From Oasisia sp. SBJ-2009 (taxonomy: Eukaryota > Annelida > Polychaeta > Sabellida > Siboglinidae): DNA of 64,000 bases. The notes under the pieces were generated by a model. It saw nothing but the letters and a program-made list of their open reading frames with translations, was not told where the DNA came from and did no database searches. A program made the position numbers and the translations under genes. Below, in pieces: positions 33,781-44,004 of this stretch. Each line of letters opens with the position of its first letter. The stretch's first letter is position 1. The stretch is taken from the NCBI GenBank assembly GCA_964017155.1, contig OZ024864.1:33243932-33307931 (forward strand), read 5' to 3'.

Positions 33781-34044
33781 GAATGTTTATGGGTAGGCTT
33801 AAGTAATAAGAACATGTTAAACACATATTACTTACATCTGTTTAATTCCTTTTGCAAAATACATCTTACTGTGTTTACGCATTGCAAACCCACATGCATG
33901 TATTTTGGTTATACCAAGTTGTTTTAGATAAAGATGAATGTTTCAAGAATAGCTACAATGTAATGCATGTAAATGTAATTGTAAAACAAACCTACTGCCA
34001 AATGTTAAGCCAAGTACAGATAACATGTGCGACACTATAGTATT

Positions 34045-34047
34045 ATA

Positions 34048-34141
<94 letters not shown>
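34045..34141. repeat. (AT)n microsatellite
   Basis: About 97 bp of AT. Confidence 0.97.
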
Positions 34142-34144
<3 letters not shown>

Positions 34145-34350
34145 ATAAATCCAAGGGTTAGGCGACACATTGTAAATCGCAAGGGTTGGGCGACAGTTTG
34201 TATATATTCTACTAAGCATAACAATTACATAAAAATTAGTCTAGTATGCATAAACCATCTACTATAATACAGTGCCGAACATTTTTGTAAGCAATAGTTA
34301 AAATTAAAAGATATACTTTTGGTGTCGCCTAAATAGTGTCGCCCTAACGT
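34142..34350. repeat. Repeat with GTCGCC/GGCGAC ends beside an AT tract (related to 54930-55186)
   Basis: GGATAAATCC...GGGTTAGGCGACA and GGGTTGGGCGACA next to the AT run, and GTGTCGCC motifs about 180 bp further on. The same arrangement, inverted, is at 54930-55186 (GTGTCGCCTAACC ... GGGTTAGGGCGAC ... TTGTCGCCCAACC ... (AT)n). Confidence 0.55.
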
Positions 34351-34622
34351 AACCGTTCAAAATGTTCACGCAAAGTTACAAGCTTACGGCGACACAAAAA
34401 AAAACGCTGGATGTATGTTTTGCAAACCAATCAGCGAAGAGCAAGATTTTAAGGTCAAGGTTGTAAATGGCCAACGATGGTTTTCGCAAAACTCTCGACT
34501 CAATTATTTGTTGCGCTTTCTCGTGAAAGATTCGTTGTGGAATGTGGCAGACACAAGTTATAAAGAACGGGCACAATGGTTACGTAAACCTTGCAAGTTT
34601 TCTAGGCGCCAGGTGACGTAAG

Positions 34623-34706
34623 ATGTCGAAAATAAAGGATTATACCATAGGCTTAGCGGTTCTGCCAGCGTCGTCGTCGTCGTCTGATAATCATGACATG
34701 TATTAT
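34623..34706 (+). CDS. Possible first coding exon, unknown
   Basis: ATG with A at -3 opens 28 codons (MSKIKDYTIGLAVLPASSSS then SDNHDMYY) ending in phase 0 at a good donor (TAT|GTAAGT). The serine run comes from a short (CGT)n tract. No following exon was recognised, so the support is only start context plus donor. Confidence 0.2.
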
Positions 34707-35616
34707 GTAAGTATAGACATCGATATCCTGATATTTTAATTAATTAAAACTGACTTGATTAATTCGAAGAGATATTTATTAGTTTGAGCTTGACGTGAAA
34801 TGGGCATTTTATGAAATTGTGCCTGTCTGAATTCGCTGGATATCATACTAGCCGGCACTTGTCTTATGCAGAATTCGGACCCACCTCAATTTGGCCATTG
34901 TAACTGTATCTTTGACTTTGTCAACATTTGATAATTGATCTTGTTAATTCAATCATTTAATATCATCTTGCGCATATTTATGTTTTATAAACAGCGCGTC
35001 TTAGCATACTTTTGAAGTCGAAAAGACAGCGCAGTCGGCATAAACAAACTGTTTATCGCTCATTCCATGTGCACGGCGCCGTGACACATGCATCGCTGCG
35101 CTTGCGACTGGCACAAATCGGAGCACTATTTGGGTCTAAAAATGCAATATTTGTGAAACATAAATATACCTGGGAATGCTGATTGATCATGTTAAGGATT
35201 AGAGTTTGTGTGAGGTATCCAATATAGACAAATATGCAGTTATAATGGCAAAATTGAAGCGGGTCGGAATCTCTGGACGATGAGGTATGAAGTCGGTGGA
35301 TATCATATTCATAATATAGGTTAGGTATATACAAAAATTGAATATATTATACCATCATTTAGATGGTGCCATGTGATAGATAATAATGTGTAGTTAATAA
35401 CACTTTTTTGAAATCTTCAGTATTTAGGGAGAAATAAACATTTTAAATCTTAAAATTGCTGCATTTGTTTTCTATTGTATTTTGGGCCATTTCTTGTGCA
35501 CAGGTTGCATAATGACTGCATAAAATAGGTTGGAAACCAGTAATAACATTGGAACCATTTAACTTACGCATGTGAAACTAAAAATGGGTCAACCCTTTGG
35601 GAAATATAATGTGTTG

Positions 35617-35681
35617 TGACCTTGATTTGACCTTCAAATTTGACCTAGATATTATATCTGACCTAGATTTGACCCACAGTA
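35617..35681 (-). promoter_or_regulatory. Cluster of AGGTCA half-sites (TGACCT on plus)
   Basis: Four TGACCT hexamers and one TGACCC in 60 bp. Two neighbouring pairs are direct repeats with 5-bp spacing (TGACCTTGATTTGACCT and TGACCTAGATTTGACCC), the DR5 form used by retinoic-acid receptors. A similar pair, TGACCTTGACTTGACCT, lies at 36302-36318. Since these flank a LINE fragment the motif may simply be repeat-borne. Confidence 0.3.
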
Positions 35682-36090
35682 TGGTGTTAATTATTCATTG
35701 TTTAGTTTTATTACAGAAAAGGGTTATAAGATTAATTTGTGGTGCCAAAAGACTTAATCGCACAAACTTACTCTTTCACAATGTACATATTCTTAAAATA
35801 CCAGATCTTGTCAAACTAAAAACTGCTATAATTATGTTTAAGGCATATTGTTATATAAATTACCAATGAATGTACACAAATTATTCAGAATACAGGAATC
35901 ACGATATTCATCCAGGCATAAATGTAACTTCAAGCAAATCTATGTACGTATTAACTTTTAAAATATGTGTTTTTCTGTTACTGGGGTTAAACTTTGGCAC
36001 ACCCTCGATAATTCACTGGTTAATGTAAAAATGTTCACCATTTCAAAAAGTGTTCTACAGATAGACTAATGGTATAATGGTATAATGTTG
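35680..36090 (+). mobile_element. LINE C-terminal fragment
   Basis: Frame LVLLQKRVIRLICGAKRLNR, TNLLFHNVHILKIPDLVKLK and TAIIMFKAY, then after stops and shifts LFRIQESRYSSRHKCNFKQI and CFSVTGVKLWHTLDNSL. This is the typical QK-(A/V)-(V/I)R-I..A....T.PLF..L.IL.(F/I).D...(F/L)....F...G...WN.L end of a jockey/L2-like LINE. Confidence 0.85.
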
Positions 36091-36348
36091 GTAAAATTGT
36101 TTAGGTAATGAGCCTTGCTAACATTTAAATATCAAAACTGTGAATATAGCAACTTTATGGACACTCTAAACGGTTATTAGAACTTGACCTAATTATTTGA
36201 CCTATATTTCACATCTGACCTTCATACTGGAATTTATTGCATAATTAATTCATAAATTCACCATGAATCTTGATAAACCCTTTGATATGTGAATTAGTTT
36301 GTGACCTTGACTTGACCTTTACAGTTACATTCCCATGTTTTTCTATAA

Positions 36349-36921
36349 TATCTCCCACCTCCCTCTCCTTCCCTCTCTTTCCCTCTCCTTCCCTCCCACC
36401 TCCCTCTCCGTCCATCCCACCTCCCTCTCCTTCCCTCCCACCTCCCTGTCCATTCCTCCCACCTCCCTCTCCTTCCCTCCCACCTCCCTCTCCTTCCCTC
36501 CCACCTCCCTCTCCATCCCACCTCCCTCTCCTTCCCTCCCACCTCCCTCTCCTTCTCTCCCACCTCCCTCTCCATCCATCCCACCTCCCTCTCCTTCCCT
36601 CCCACCTCCCTCTCCTTCCCTCCCACCTCCCTCTCCCTCCCACCTCCCTCTCCTTCCCTCCCACCTCCCTCTCCTTCCCTCCCACCTCCCTCTCCTTCCC
36701 TCCCACCTCCCTCTCCTTCCCTCCCACCTCCCTCTCCTTCCCTCCCACCTCCCTCTCCTTCCCTCTCCTTCCCTCCCACCTTCCTCTCCTTCCCTCCCAC
36801 CTTCCTCTCCTTTCCCTCCCACCTTCCTCTCCTTCCCTCCCACCTTCCTCTCCTTCCTTCCCACCTCCCTCTCCTTCCCTCCCACCTCCCTCTCCTTATC
36901 TCCCACCTCCCTCTCCAACCC
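36349..36921. repeat. 21-bp polypyrimidine minisatellite
   Basis: Unit CCTCCCACCTCCCTCTCCTTC, about 27 copies over 573 bp, almost purely C and T on the plus strand. It begins 2-3 bp beyond the donor of the coiled-coil exon at 36924-37093, so the intron starts with (GGTGGGAGGGAAGGAGAG)-type purine repeats. Long frames across it are artefacts. Confidence 0.97.
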
Positions 36922-36923
36922 AC

Positions 36924-37093
36924 CTCCTTCTCTGTGGCCGTGTCTTCGTGTTGCTCCTCCTCAGCTCCTTGAGTTCCCTGGCTGCGTCCTCCCTCTTCCC
37001 CAGTAAGTCCCTCTCCCCCTCCCTCATGTGGTGGAGCTGAGACTTCTGCCGTCCCACAGCCAGGTCAAGGACTTCCAACTCAGCCCGGCGGTC
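36924..37093 (-). CDS. Coiled-coil protein gene, exon E
   Basis: Acceptor GTGTGTTGTAG, then DRRAELEVLDLAVGRQKSQL, HHMREGERDLLGKREDAARE, LKELRRSNTKTRPQRR, ending at a donor GAG|GTGGGT inside the polypyrimidine array border. Heptad-spaced L/V/A residues with many E, R and K mark an alpha-helical coiled coil. It follows exon D in phase 0 and ends in phase 2. The gene continues to the left on the minus strand, but no later exon was seen. Pro-rich segment plus coiled coil would suit a centrosomal or ciliary scaffold such as centriolin, but that is only a suggestion. Confidence 0.7.
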
Positions 37094-37107
37094 CTACAAC
37101 ACACGGT

Positions 37108-37693
37108 CCATGGTCTCACTGGAGGGTGACTTAGAGACCCAGAGAACAGTCACTGGTCTCACTGGAGGGTGACTTAGAGACCCAGAGAACAGTCACTGGT
37201 CTCACTGGAGGGTGACTTAGAGACCCAGAGAACAGTCACCGGTCTCACTGGAGGGTGACTTAGTGACCCAGAGAACAGTCACAGGTCTCACTGGAGGGTG
37301 ACTTAGAGACCCAGAGAGCAATCACTGGTCTCTCTGGAGGGTGACTTAGAGACCCAGAGAAGAGTCATTGGTCTCACTGGAGGGTGACTTAGAGACCCAG
37401 AGAACAGTCACCAGTCTCACTGGAGGGTGACTTGGAGACCCAGAGAACAGTCACTGGTCTCACTGGAGGGTGATTTAGAGACCCAGAGAGCAATCACTGG
37501 TCTCACTGGAGGGTGACTTAGAGACCCAGAGAACAGTCACTGGTCTCACTGGAGGGTGACTTAGAGACCCAGAGAGCAATCACTGGTCTCACTGGAGGGT
37601 GACTTAGAGACCCAGAGAACAATCACTGGTCTCACTGGAGGGTGACTTAGAGACCCAGAGAACAGTCACCGGTTTCACTGGAGGGTGACTTAG
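37108..37693. repeat. 43-bp minisatellite, about 13.5 copies
   Basis: Unit ACTGGTCTCACTGGAGGGTG ACTTAGAGACCCAGAGAACA GTC, with few changes. It ends 15 bp from the acceptor of exon E. Confidence 0.97.
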
Positions 37694-37699
37694 AGCAGT

Positions 37700-37930
37700 T
37701 TGCTGTAATTTATTCTTTTTTTTGTCGCAATTAATTAATTGAACTTCTTTTATATCTCTATTTTACGTTATAATTTATTATTTTTACTTTTAAACTAACA
37801 ACATTAATTTATGTATTTATATTGTTTAATTTATCTTATTTTCCTGTATGTGTCTATGTTAAGTGCTATGAATTCTCTGGATATGGCACTATGCAAAATA
37901 AACATTATTATTATTATTATTATAGAACTC
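37700..37930 (+). mobile_element. LINE/SINE 3' tail with (ATT)n
   Basis: CTGGATATGGCACTATGCAA then AATAAACATTATTATTATTA is a common 3' tail of invertebrate non-LTR elements ending in (ATT)n. A second copy is at 39345-39430. Confidence 0.6.
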
Positions 37931-38155
37931 ACATTCAACGAACGTTTTCAAAACAGTGATATTGCTGCTGCGATATCCCTGGGACATTATTACTGTGACA
38001 CATTATGAAGTATCCTTTTGGCACATCCTGGTGTTGACAGGTTTCACTATATGTAATGCAAAGATCAGTTTTGACATCACACGAATGCACAAAAGTGCGG
38101 AAATTTACTGCAAAAAGTCCTTTTTTATTACTTGAGTTTTATCTCAGGTGTTTTA
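37835..38155. repeat. Intronic segmental duplication, copy 1 (copy 2 at 39345-39655)
   Basis: From CTTATTTT.CTGTATGTGTC through GGGACATTATTAC.GTGACA, ATTATGAAGTATCCTTTTGG, GCGGAAATTTACTGCAAAAA to ATCTCAGGTGTTT the two segments align over about 310 bp with a few indels, in direct orientation 1.5 kb apart within introns of the same gene. Confidence 0.85.
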
Positions 38156-38364
38156 AAAATATGTCTGCAAGCACTTAGCTTAACTGCTACATTGCCAAGT
38201 TAAACATTTAAAGTAAGGTTAAAACTCTTACTTTACTTTTATGTTTAGTGTCTTCAGCAAAGGAAAACATTTCTATATAGATTGTATCGATAAAATAAAA
38301 TGTTTTAAATTTGTCAGTAACTGTAGCAAAGGCAATCCATAATTTCTTTCACATTGTCACATAC

Positions 38365-38460
38365 CTTTAGTTCCACTTTCAGTTTCTTTAGAGCTCTTCT
38401 TTCAATATCGTCAACAAACAGAACGTGACGACTTTCTTCACTGCCGGATGCAGACAGCTC
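38365..38460 (-). CDS. Coiled-coil protein gene, exon D
   Basis: 96 bases, phase 0 to 0, between acceptor TGTTCCTTTAG and donor AAG|GTATGT. It reads ELSASGSEESRHVLFVDDIE then RRALKKLKVELK. The second half continues directly into the coiled coil of exon E. No stop or shift. Neighbouring exons C and E are also in phase 0, so the three make one uninterrupted reading frame. Confidence 0.75.
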
Positions 38461-39026
38461 CTAAAGGAACAGTAACACTAACATTTTAGTATATTTAATA
38501 TATATTCCACTACATTTCATTACATTTAAACAAAGCAATCTTACTGTTAAGCGACACTTTCACACAGAAATATAGTAAATACAATACAGTAATGTTATCA
38601 AAGCAATGGTGCCAGCTTCCAGGTTGTACTTGATGATTCATTTAATATTACGTTCTTGTGACTACAACATGCGTGTTGAAGGTTTACTGTCTGCCAATTT
38701 GTGTTTGGATAATTTATAACCTCAGAACAATGTTTGCAATTTGAAAGATTCCGCCTGCAACACGTTCAAATTGTAAATAAAACATATAATTTCAAAACAA
38801 AATTGATTAGCAATAACACCGAGCTGAGCAGATTTAACTGCAATACACTTTGATGTTTAACTTTGCCACGTTCTAGCAGCAAACTTCTTCTCGTTACCAA
38901 TTATTGCTCGGCTAATTGTGAGTAGAAAAGATGGCACCCTTGCTTTAAGATATAGTCTTAGCACGAACTATTGTATGTTATAAACAGTATCTGGAATATG
39001 AAAGCACATAGTTGCGTGGCACGTAC
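38461..39026. other. Intron between exons C and D
   Basis: AT-rich, no repeat or exon recognised. Confidence 0.5.
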
Positions 39027-39092
39027 CCCATATTGGCTCAGCTGAGACTTGAGAGAGCGAATTGTCTCCTGTAGTTTATTCGCATAATCCTC
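39027..39092 (-). CDS. Coiled-coil protein gene, exon C
   Basis: 66 bases, phase 0 to 0, between acceptor ACATGTTTTCTGCAG and donor GGG|GTACGT. It reads EDYANKLQETIRSLKSQLSQ then YG, a clean heptad pattern (coiled coil). Joined to exon D the frame stays open. Confidence 0.7.
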
Positions 39093-39344
39093 CTGCAGAA
39101 AAACATGTCATCAACAATGTGACTTCCTCACTCATTGACGCTGGTAGTACCCTTTTGAAAGGTATAAATCACACATGCACTGACACTATAACTGTATCTT
39201 GTAATGCTGATAGCGGTGAGCAAAAAAATATTTAGCTGAGTAACAACTGAATAATGATAATATTTTTACTGAATGCTGAGTGAATCTGCACAATTCGCAG
39301 TGGGTGAAATCTGTGCATTTTCATATATCCGAAAACTCCTTGTT

Positions 39345-39655
39345 AAATTTGTCTTATTTTACTGTATGTGTCTTATGTTAAGTGCTATGATTTCTCTGGG
39401 TATGACACTATACAAAATAAACATTATTAAATTCAAGGAATGTTTTCACAACAGAAACAGCTGCTGCAATATCACTGGGACATTATTACAGTGACACATT
39501 ATGAAGTATCCTTTTGGCACATCCTCGTATTGGCAGGTTTCACTATATGTAAAGCAAAGATCAGTTTTGTTTTGAGATGATATGAATGCGCAAGTGCGGA
39601 AATTTACTGCAAAAAGAATTTTTTTATTACTTGAGATTTTATCTCAGGTGTTTGA
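39345..39655. repeat. Intronic segmental duplication, copy 2
   Basis: Partner of 37835-38155. Here the (ATT)n tail is collapsed to ATTATTAAA, so the copies have diverged at the microsatellite. Confidence 0.85.
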
Positions 39656-39660
39656 CAGAT

Positions 39661-40185
<525 letters not shown>

Positions 40186-40192
40186 CACTTAC

Positions 40193-40554
40193 CTGCCGCG
40201 GGACTGATCGGAGTGCTGAACATCACCGGGTGAGTGGTCCTGCCATCTGGTGTCGCCTGCAGGAACACCTGTCCTGGCCCCGCGATGGGGGTGGTGGTCG
40301 TGGGGGTGGACACCAGGTACTGGCCCCAAGGAGTGGCCGGGGCACGAATGTCACCCCAGCCCCCTGGGGACCAGCCCCCTGCTGCGCTCCCTGGGCTGTG
40401 GGAATCATGAATCCACCAGGCGCCTGAACGAACACAGGTTGTTGATTCTGTGGGAATTGTTGTCGATTCTGTGGGAATTGTTGTTGATTCAGCTGGTATT
40501 GTTGTTGATTCGGTTGGAATAAATCACCACCAGGTGGCGCAGTGGTGCTCTGAG
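40193..40554 (-). CDS. Pro/Gln-rich exon B of the coiled-coil protein gene (frame-disrupted)
   Basis: Acceptor CGCTGTTTGCAG, donor GCAG|GTAAGT, 362 bases. Following exon A in phase, it reads [58 protein letters not shown]. Then a G-rich stretch (about 40345-40372) appears to shift the frame, after which the better frame is [20 protein letters not shown] then [20 protein letters not shown] and MFSTPISP. The end phase agrees with exon C only if a second, compensating shift occurs, or if an unseen exon lies between B and C. The first frame alone hits TGA 11 codons before the donor. Assembly indels in G runs are a simple explanation; decay is another. Confidence 0.6.
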
Positions 40555-40609
40555 CTGCAAACAGCGCGAGAAAAGAACACGTAAGTTCTCGTTGTCTCCT
40601 CCCTTCGGC

Positions 40610-40890
40610 ATATATCTATATATTAGTTTGATGTATTTATTTATTTATTTATTTTATTCTACGTCGTTATTTCTATATAATATTTAATTAACAGTTTTAA
40701 TATGAATAATTTAACGTTTCTACATTTTTGTTTATCTGAAAGTTAATTTTACAGTTGTATTTATTATTATTAATATTAGTTTTAACACAAAATAAATAGC
40801 TTTATATTTTATTGTACAGCGCTTTGAGCATATTTGGATACTGCGCTTTGTAAATAATAAATAATATTATTATTATATGTTGTTGTTACA
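40610..40890 (+). mobile_element. LINE/SINE 3' tail
   Basis: ACAGCGCTTTGAGCATATTT GGATACTGCGCTTTGTAAAT followed by AATAATATTATTATTAT: the paired GCGCTTT motif and (ATT)n end seen in CR1/L2-type LINEs and their SINEs. Coding part absent. Confidence 0.65.
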
Positions 40891-41555
40891 ATGTTATGAT
40901 CCTATGAAGTATCATTGAACTATTCAGTCTTTTTCACAACATTAACACCAAGCCGACCTTTCTATGTTGGCACTGAGGGTGGTCACTGCTAGGGTACTTG
41001 TCGTCCTCAGTGGTTCTTTTATGTCCCAAATTGAGACAGGACTGACATTAACATGATTATCAGATTCACGATGGATACGCAGTCCCCAATGTTGAGAGCC
41101 AGGTTTTAACAGCAAATATACCATGCCTGTGCAGCTGTGCTAAAAACTACATGCCCTGCACCTCTCAGTCAAAGTTACTTTGCAGGTCCTCTTTTACAAA
41201 GCTACAACTGTCGTACATTCCATTCTCACAATTACCAAAACCTTCAGGCAACCTACTGCACCCACCTGTAATTTCAACATAACGTCAACTTTTTGAAATC
41301 CAATTATATCATAAAAATATGATAATGACAATAATATGAACATCTTTATAGGGCCATTTTCAGCCAAAATTACTCAAAGGCGCTTCGCAGGTTTAATCAT
41401 TAAAAAAACAAATCACAAATACTAATAGATTAAGATCATTAAAATCGTCATAGACACTAAAACATAAAACTGCAGTATTTTTTTAAACTACAGGTGTACG
41501 CAAAATGTATACAAATTTATATATTTATAAAGCAGTATCAAGAAATACCCCCTAC

Positions 41556-41814
41556 CTCCATTAGGCAAGAGTCCATATTGGGCCCCAGCTGTTGTGACTT
41601 GAGGCATGGTTTGGTCATACCCGGGGCCGGCCATAAGTCCTGGCTGGTCAAACCCGAGTTGACCGGCATCAGTCATGTCCAACCCGTAGTGCTGGTCAGC
41701 CGGGGGAGGGGCGACTACCTGACCCCCAGTCCCATAGAAACTAGGCACTGGTCTCCCGGAGGTAGAACTGGGCGGGGGCGGATGGCTGGGCTGGTCCAGG
41801 TAGGGAGGGGCCCC
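41556..41814 (-). CDS. Pro-rich exon A of the coiled-coil protein gene
   Basis: 259 bases, phase 0 to 1, between a strong acceptor (CGTTCTTTCCTTCAG) and donor GGAG|GTAGGG. It reads GAPPYLDQPSHPPPPSSTSG, RPVPSFYGTGGQVVAPPPAD, QHYGLDMTDAGQLGFDQPGL, MAGPGYDQTMPQVTTAGAQY, GLLPNG without stops. Pro, Gly and Gln dominate, so this is a disordered linker. The single leftover base joins exon B to give alanine and an open frame. Upstream exons should lie above 41.8 kb; none was recognised. The 23-bp minisatellite begins 44 bp upstream of the acceptor. Confidence 0.7.
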
Positions 41815-41857
41815 CTGAAGGAAAGAACGCAGGTAAGAACAGGTAAGTTCTGCACTC

Positions 41858-42222
41858 AGCAGGGTGGACTAGACACACTCAGCAGGGTGGTCTAGTCACA
41901 CTCAACAGGGCGGTCTAGACGCACTCAGTAGGGTGGTCTAGACGCACTCAGCAGGGTGGTCTAGACACACTCAGCAGGGTGGTCTAGACGCACTCAGCAG
42001 GGTGGTCTAGACACACTCAGCAGGGTGGTCTAGACACACTCAGCAGGGTGGTCTAGACGCACTCAGCAGGGTGGTCTAGACGCACTCCGCAGGGTGGTCT
42101 AGACACACTCAGCAGGGTGGTCTAGACACACTCAGCAGGGTGGTCTAGTTACACTCAGCAGGGTGATCTAGACACACTCAGCAGGGTGGTCTAGTTACAC
42201 TCAGCAGGGTGGTCTAGTCATT
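41858..42222. repeat. 23-bp minisatellite, about 16 copies
   Basis: Unit CACTCAGCAGGGTGGTCTAG then ACA/ACG. Very regular. Confidence 0.97.
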
Positions 42223-42311
42223 AGCTGGTCTGTCTACAGGTAGATTGTGTTTACAATGGTATGATCTCATGAGGTCTCACTAATCAGCCTTTTTCAGAAC
42301 ATTTACGAAAA

Positions 42312-42578
42312 GGAATACGGGAACCTTGTGACAATACCTGAACCTTGTTACAATTTGGGAATCTTGTGATGATATGAAAATCTTGTGACGATATGGGAAC
42401 CTTGTGACAAAATGGGAACCTTGTGACAATATGAGAACCTTGTGACATATGGGAACCTTGTGACATATGGGAACCTTGTGACGATATGGGAACCTTGTTA
42501 CAATATGGGAATCTTGTGACATATGGGAAACTTGTGACATATGGGAACCTTGTGATAATATGGGAACCTTGTGACATT
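42312..42578. repeat. 17-19-bp minisatellite
   Basis: Unit ATATGGGAACCTTGTGACA with length variants, about 14 copies. Confidence 0.95.
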
Positions 42579-43766
42579 GATATGTTGCTGTCTCAGGATG
42601 AAATATACTGCAGAGAGGTTAACGCAGTGTGTAACACAATGATACATGTATTTACATAAAATAAACAATTTACATAAAATAGTATGTACATAATTATATA
42701 AAATTTCCAAGTCTTCCTTCAAGTCTTCAAGTGTTACTGTTATACTGCTTAAAAGTGATATTTCACTATCCGGCAGTTGTGGTTAAAATAAAAGTTTCGG
42801 GTAAATTTAGGATTAATAAAAATTAACTTAGGCTTAATTATGGCTACGGTTACTTTAGGGTCAGCATAAAACCGAAATGTGTGAAGGTCGTTTATTTAAC
42901 GTCGCCTGCGATAATTTACCGATGTAGATCGCGTACGAGTTTGGCGCGAGTCTGTTTTCTTAATTTTATTCTTCACAGGAATGAAAATTATTTTATTTGT
43001 AAACTAGTATGTGTATATGTACATAGGATATGTGAGGATATGCTTGGCGGCTATAAATAAGACGTTGTTTTCATGGTTAGGTCAGAAAACCAAAAGATCG
43101 ATGCGTTGTAGCCACGGCCACGGGATGACGCCGTGTCCCGGCAAGACATCCCAATACCGTTCAGTCTTCAGTATTCTAATCATATTTGAAGCCACTGAAT
43201 ATTCATATTCGATTCGATTCTTTTTCGAAATTTCTAGGATATTCGATTCGAATGAAATTACAGATTCGTCCGTTCCGCATTTCATCTTTCGCCAAATTGC
43301 CGATAACATGCATTTTTCGTTTCGCCAATCTGTAAAAAAATTAGTGTATGGCGAAAGCCTAGCGCGAACCCAGTAATTACTGGTCCCCCAATTAAGCAGC
43401 CCTTAGAGAGGCCCAGTAACACAATACAGATGCCTTGTGCATCCTTGGCTATTAGAAAGTCATGATAAGGAAGATAACAAATCCTGCATGGGTAAATTAA
43501 CACCTTAAAGAGTATATAATTCTGCTCCGCTTTTACCCACCTTAAATGTCACGGTGCTGGTTCACGTCCGCGCGGACAGCCAGTCGCTGCCACGTCCCAC
43601 GAACGTCGCCCGGTACAAAATTTCGCAACATGTACGGGAGTGTCAGCGACCGATGTCGCTTCGATCAGCGCAGCAACTTGTATCTTGCCGCATCTATTCA
43701 CGCCTCGAAGTGCTGTCCCAGGGAATATCATCGGGCAACCGGAACGTGTTTATAAACACGCCGAAC
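42579..43766. other. No confirmed gene; GC-rich pocket at 43540-43760
   Basis: A CpG-richer stretch at about 43540-43760 has open frames on both strands but no splice or family support; it might be a promoter region. 43195-43260 has repeated ATTCGATTCG. Confidence 0.35.
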
Positions 43767-43767
43767 G

Positions 43768-43850
<83 letters not shown>

Positions 43851-43861
43851 TGAGTATGTGT

Positions 43862-43911
<50 letters not shown>

Positions 43912-43917
43912 TGTGGT

Positions 43918-44003
<86 letters not shown>
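43767..44003. repeat. (GT)n microsatellite
   Basis: About 237 bp of GT with short interruptions (GAGTATGT, GGTGTGTG). Confidence 0.97.

Positions 44004-44004
<1 letters not shown>

Noticed and set aside
36245..37040. 256-codon Ser/Pro frame and Gly/Glu frames on the other strand
   Set aside because: Read from the polypyrimidine minisatellite. Only 36924-37093 on the minus strand has real exon signals.
43546..43853. GC-rich frames as an exon
   Set aside because: Open on both strands with different products and running into a GT microsatellite; more likely a CpG-rich pocket.
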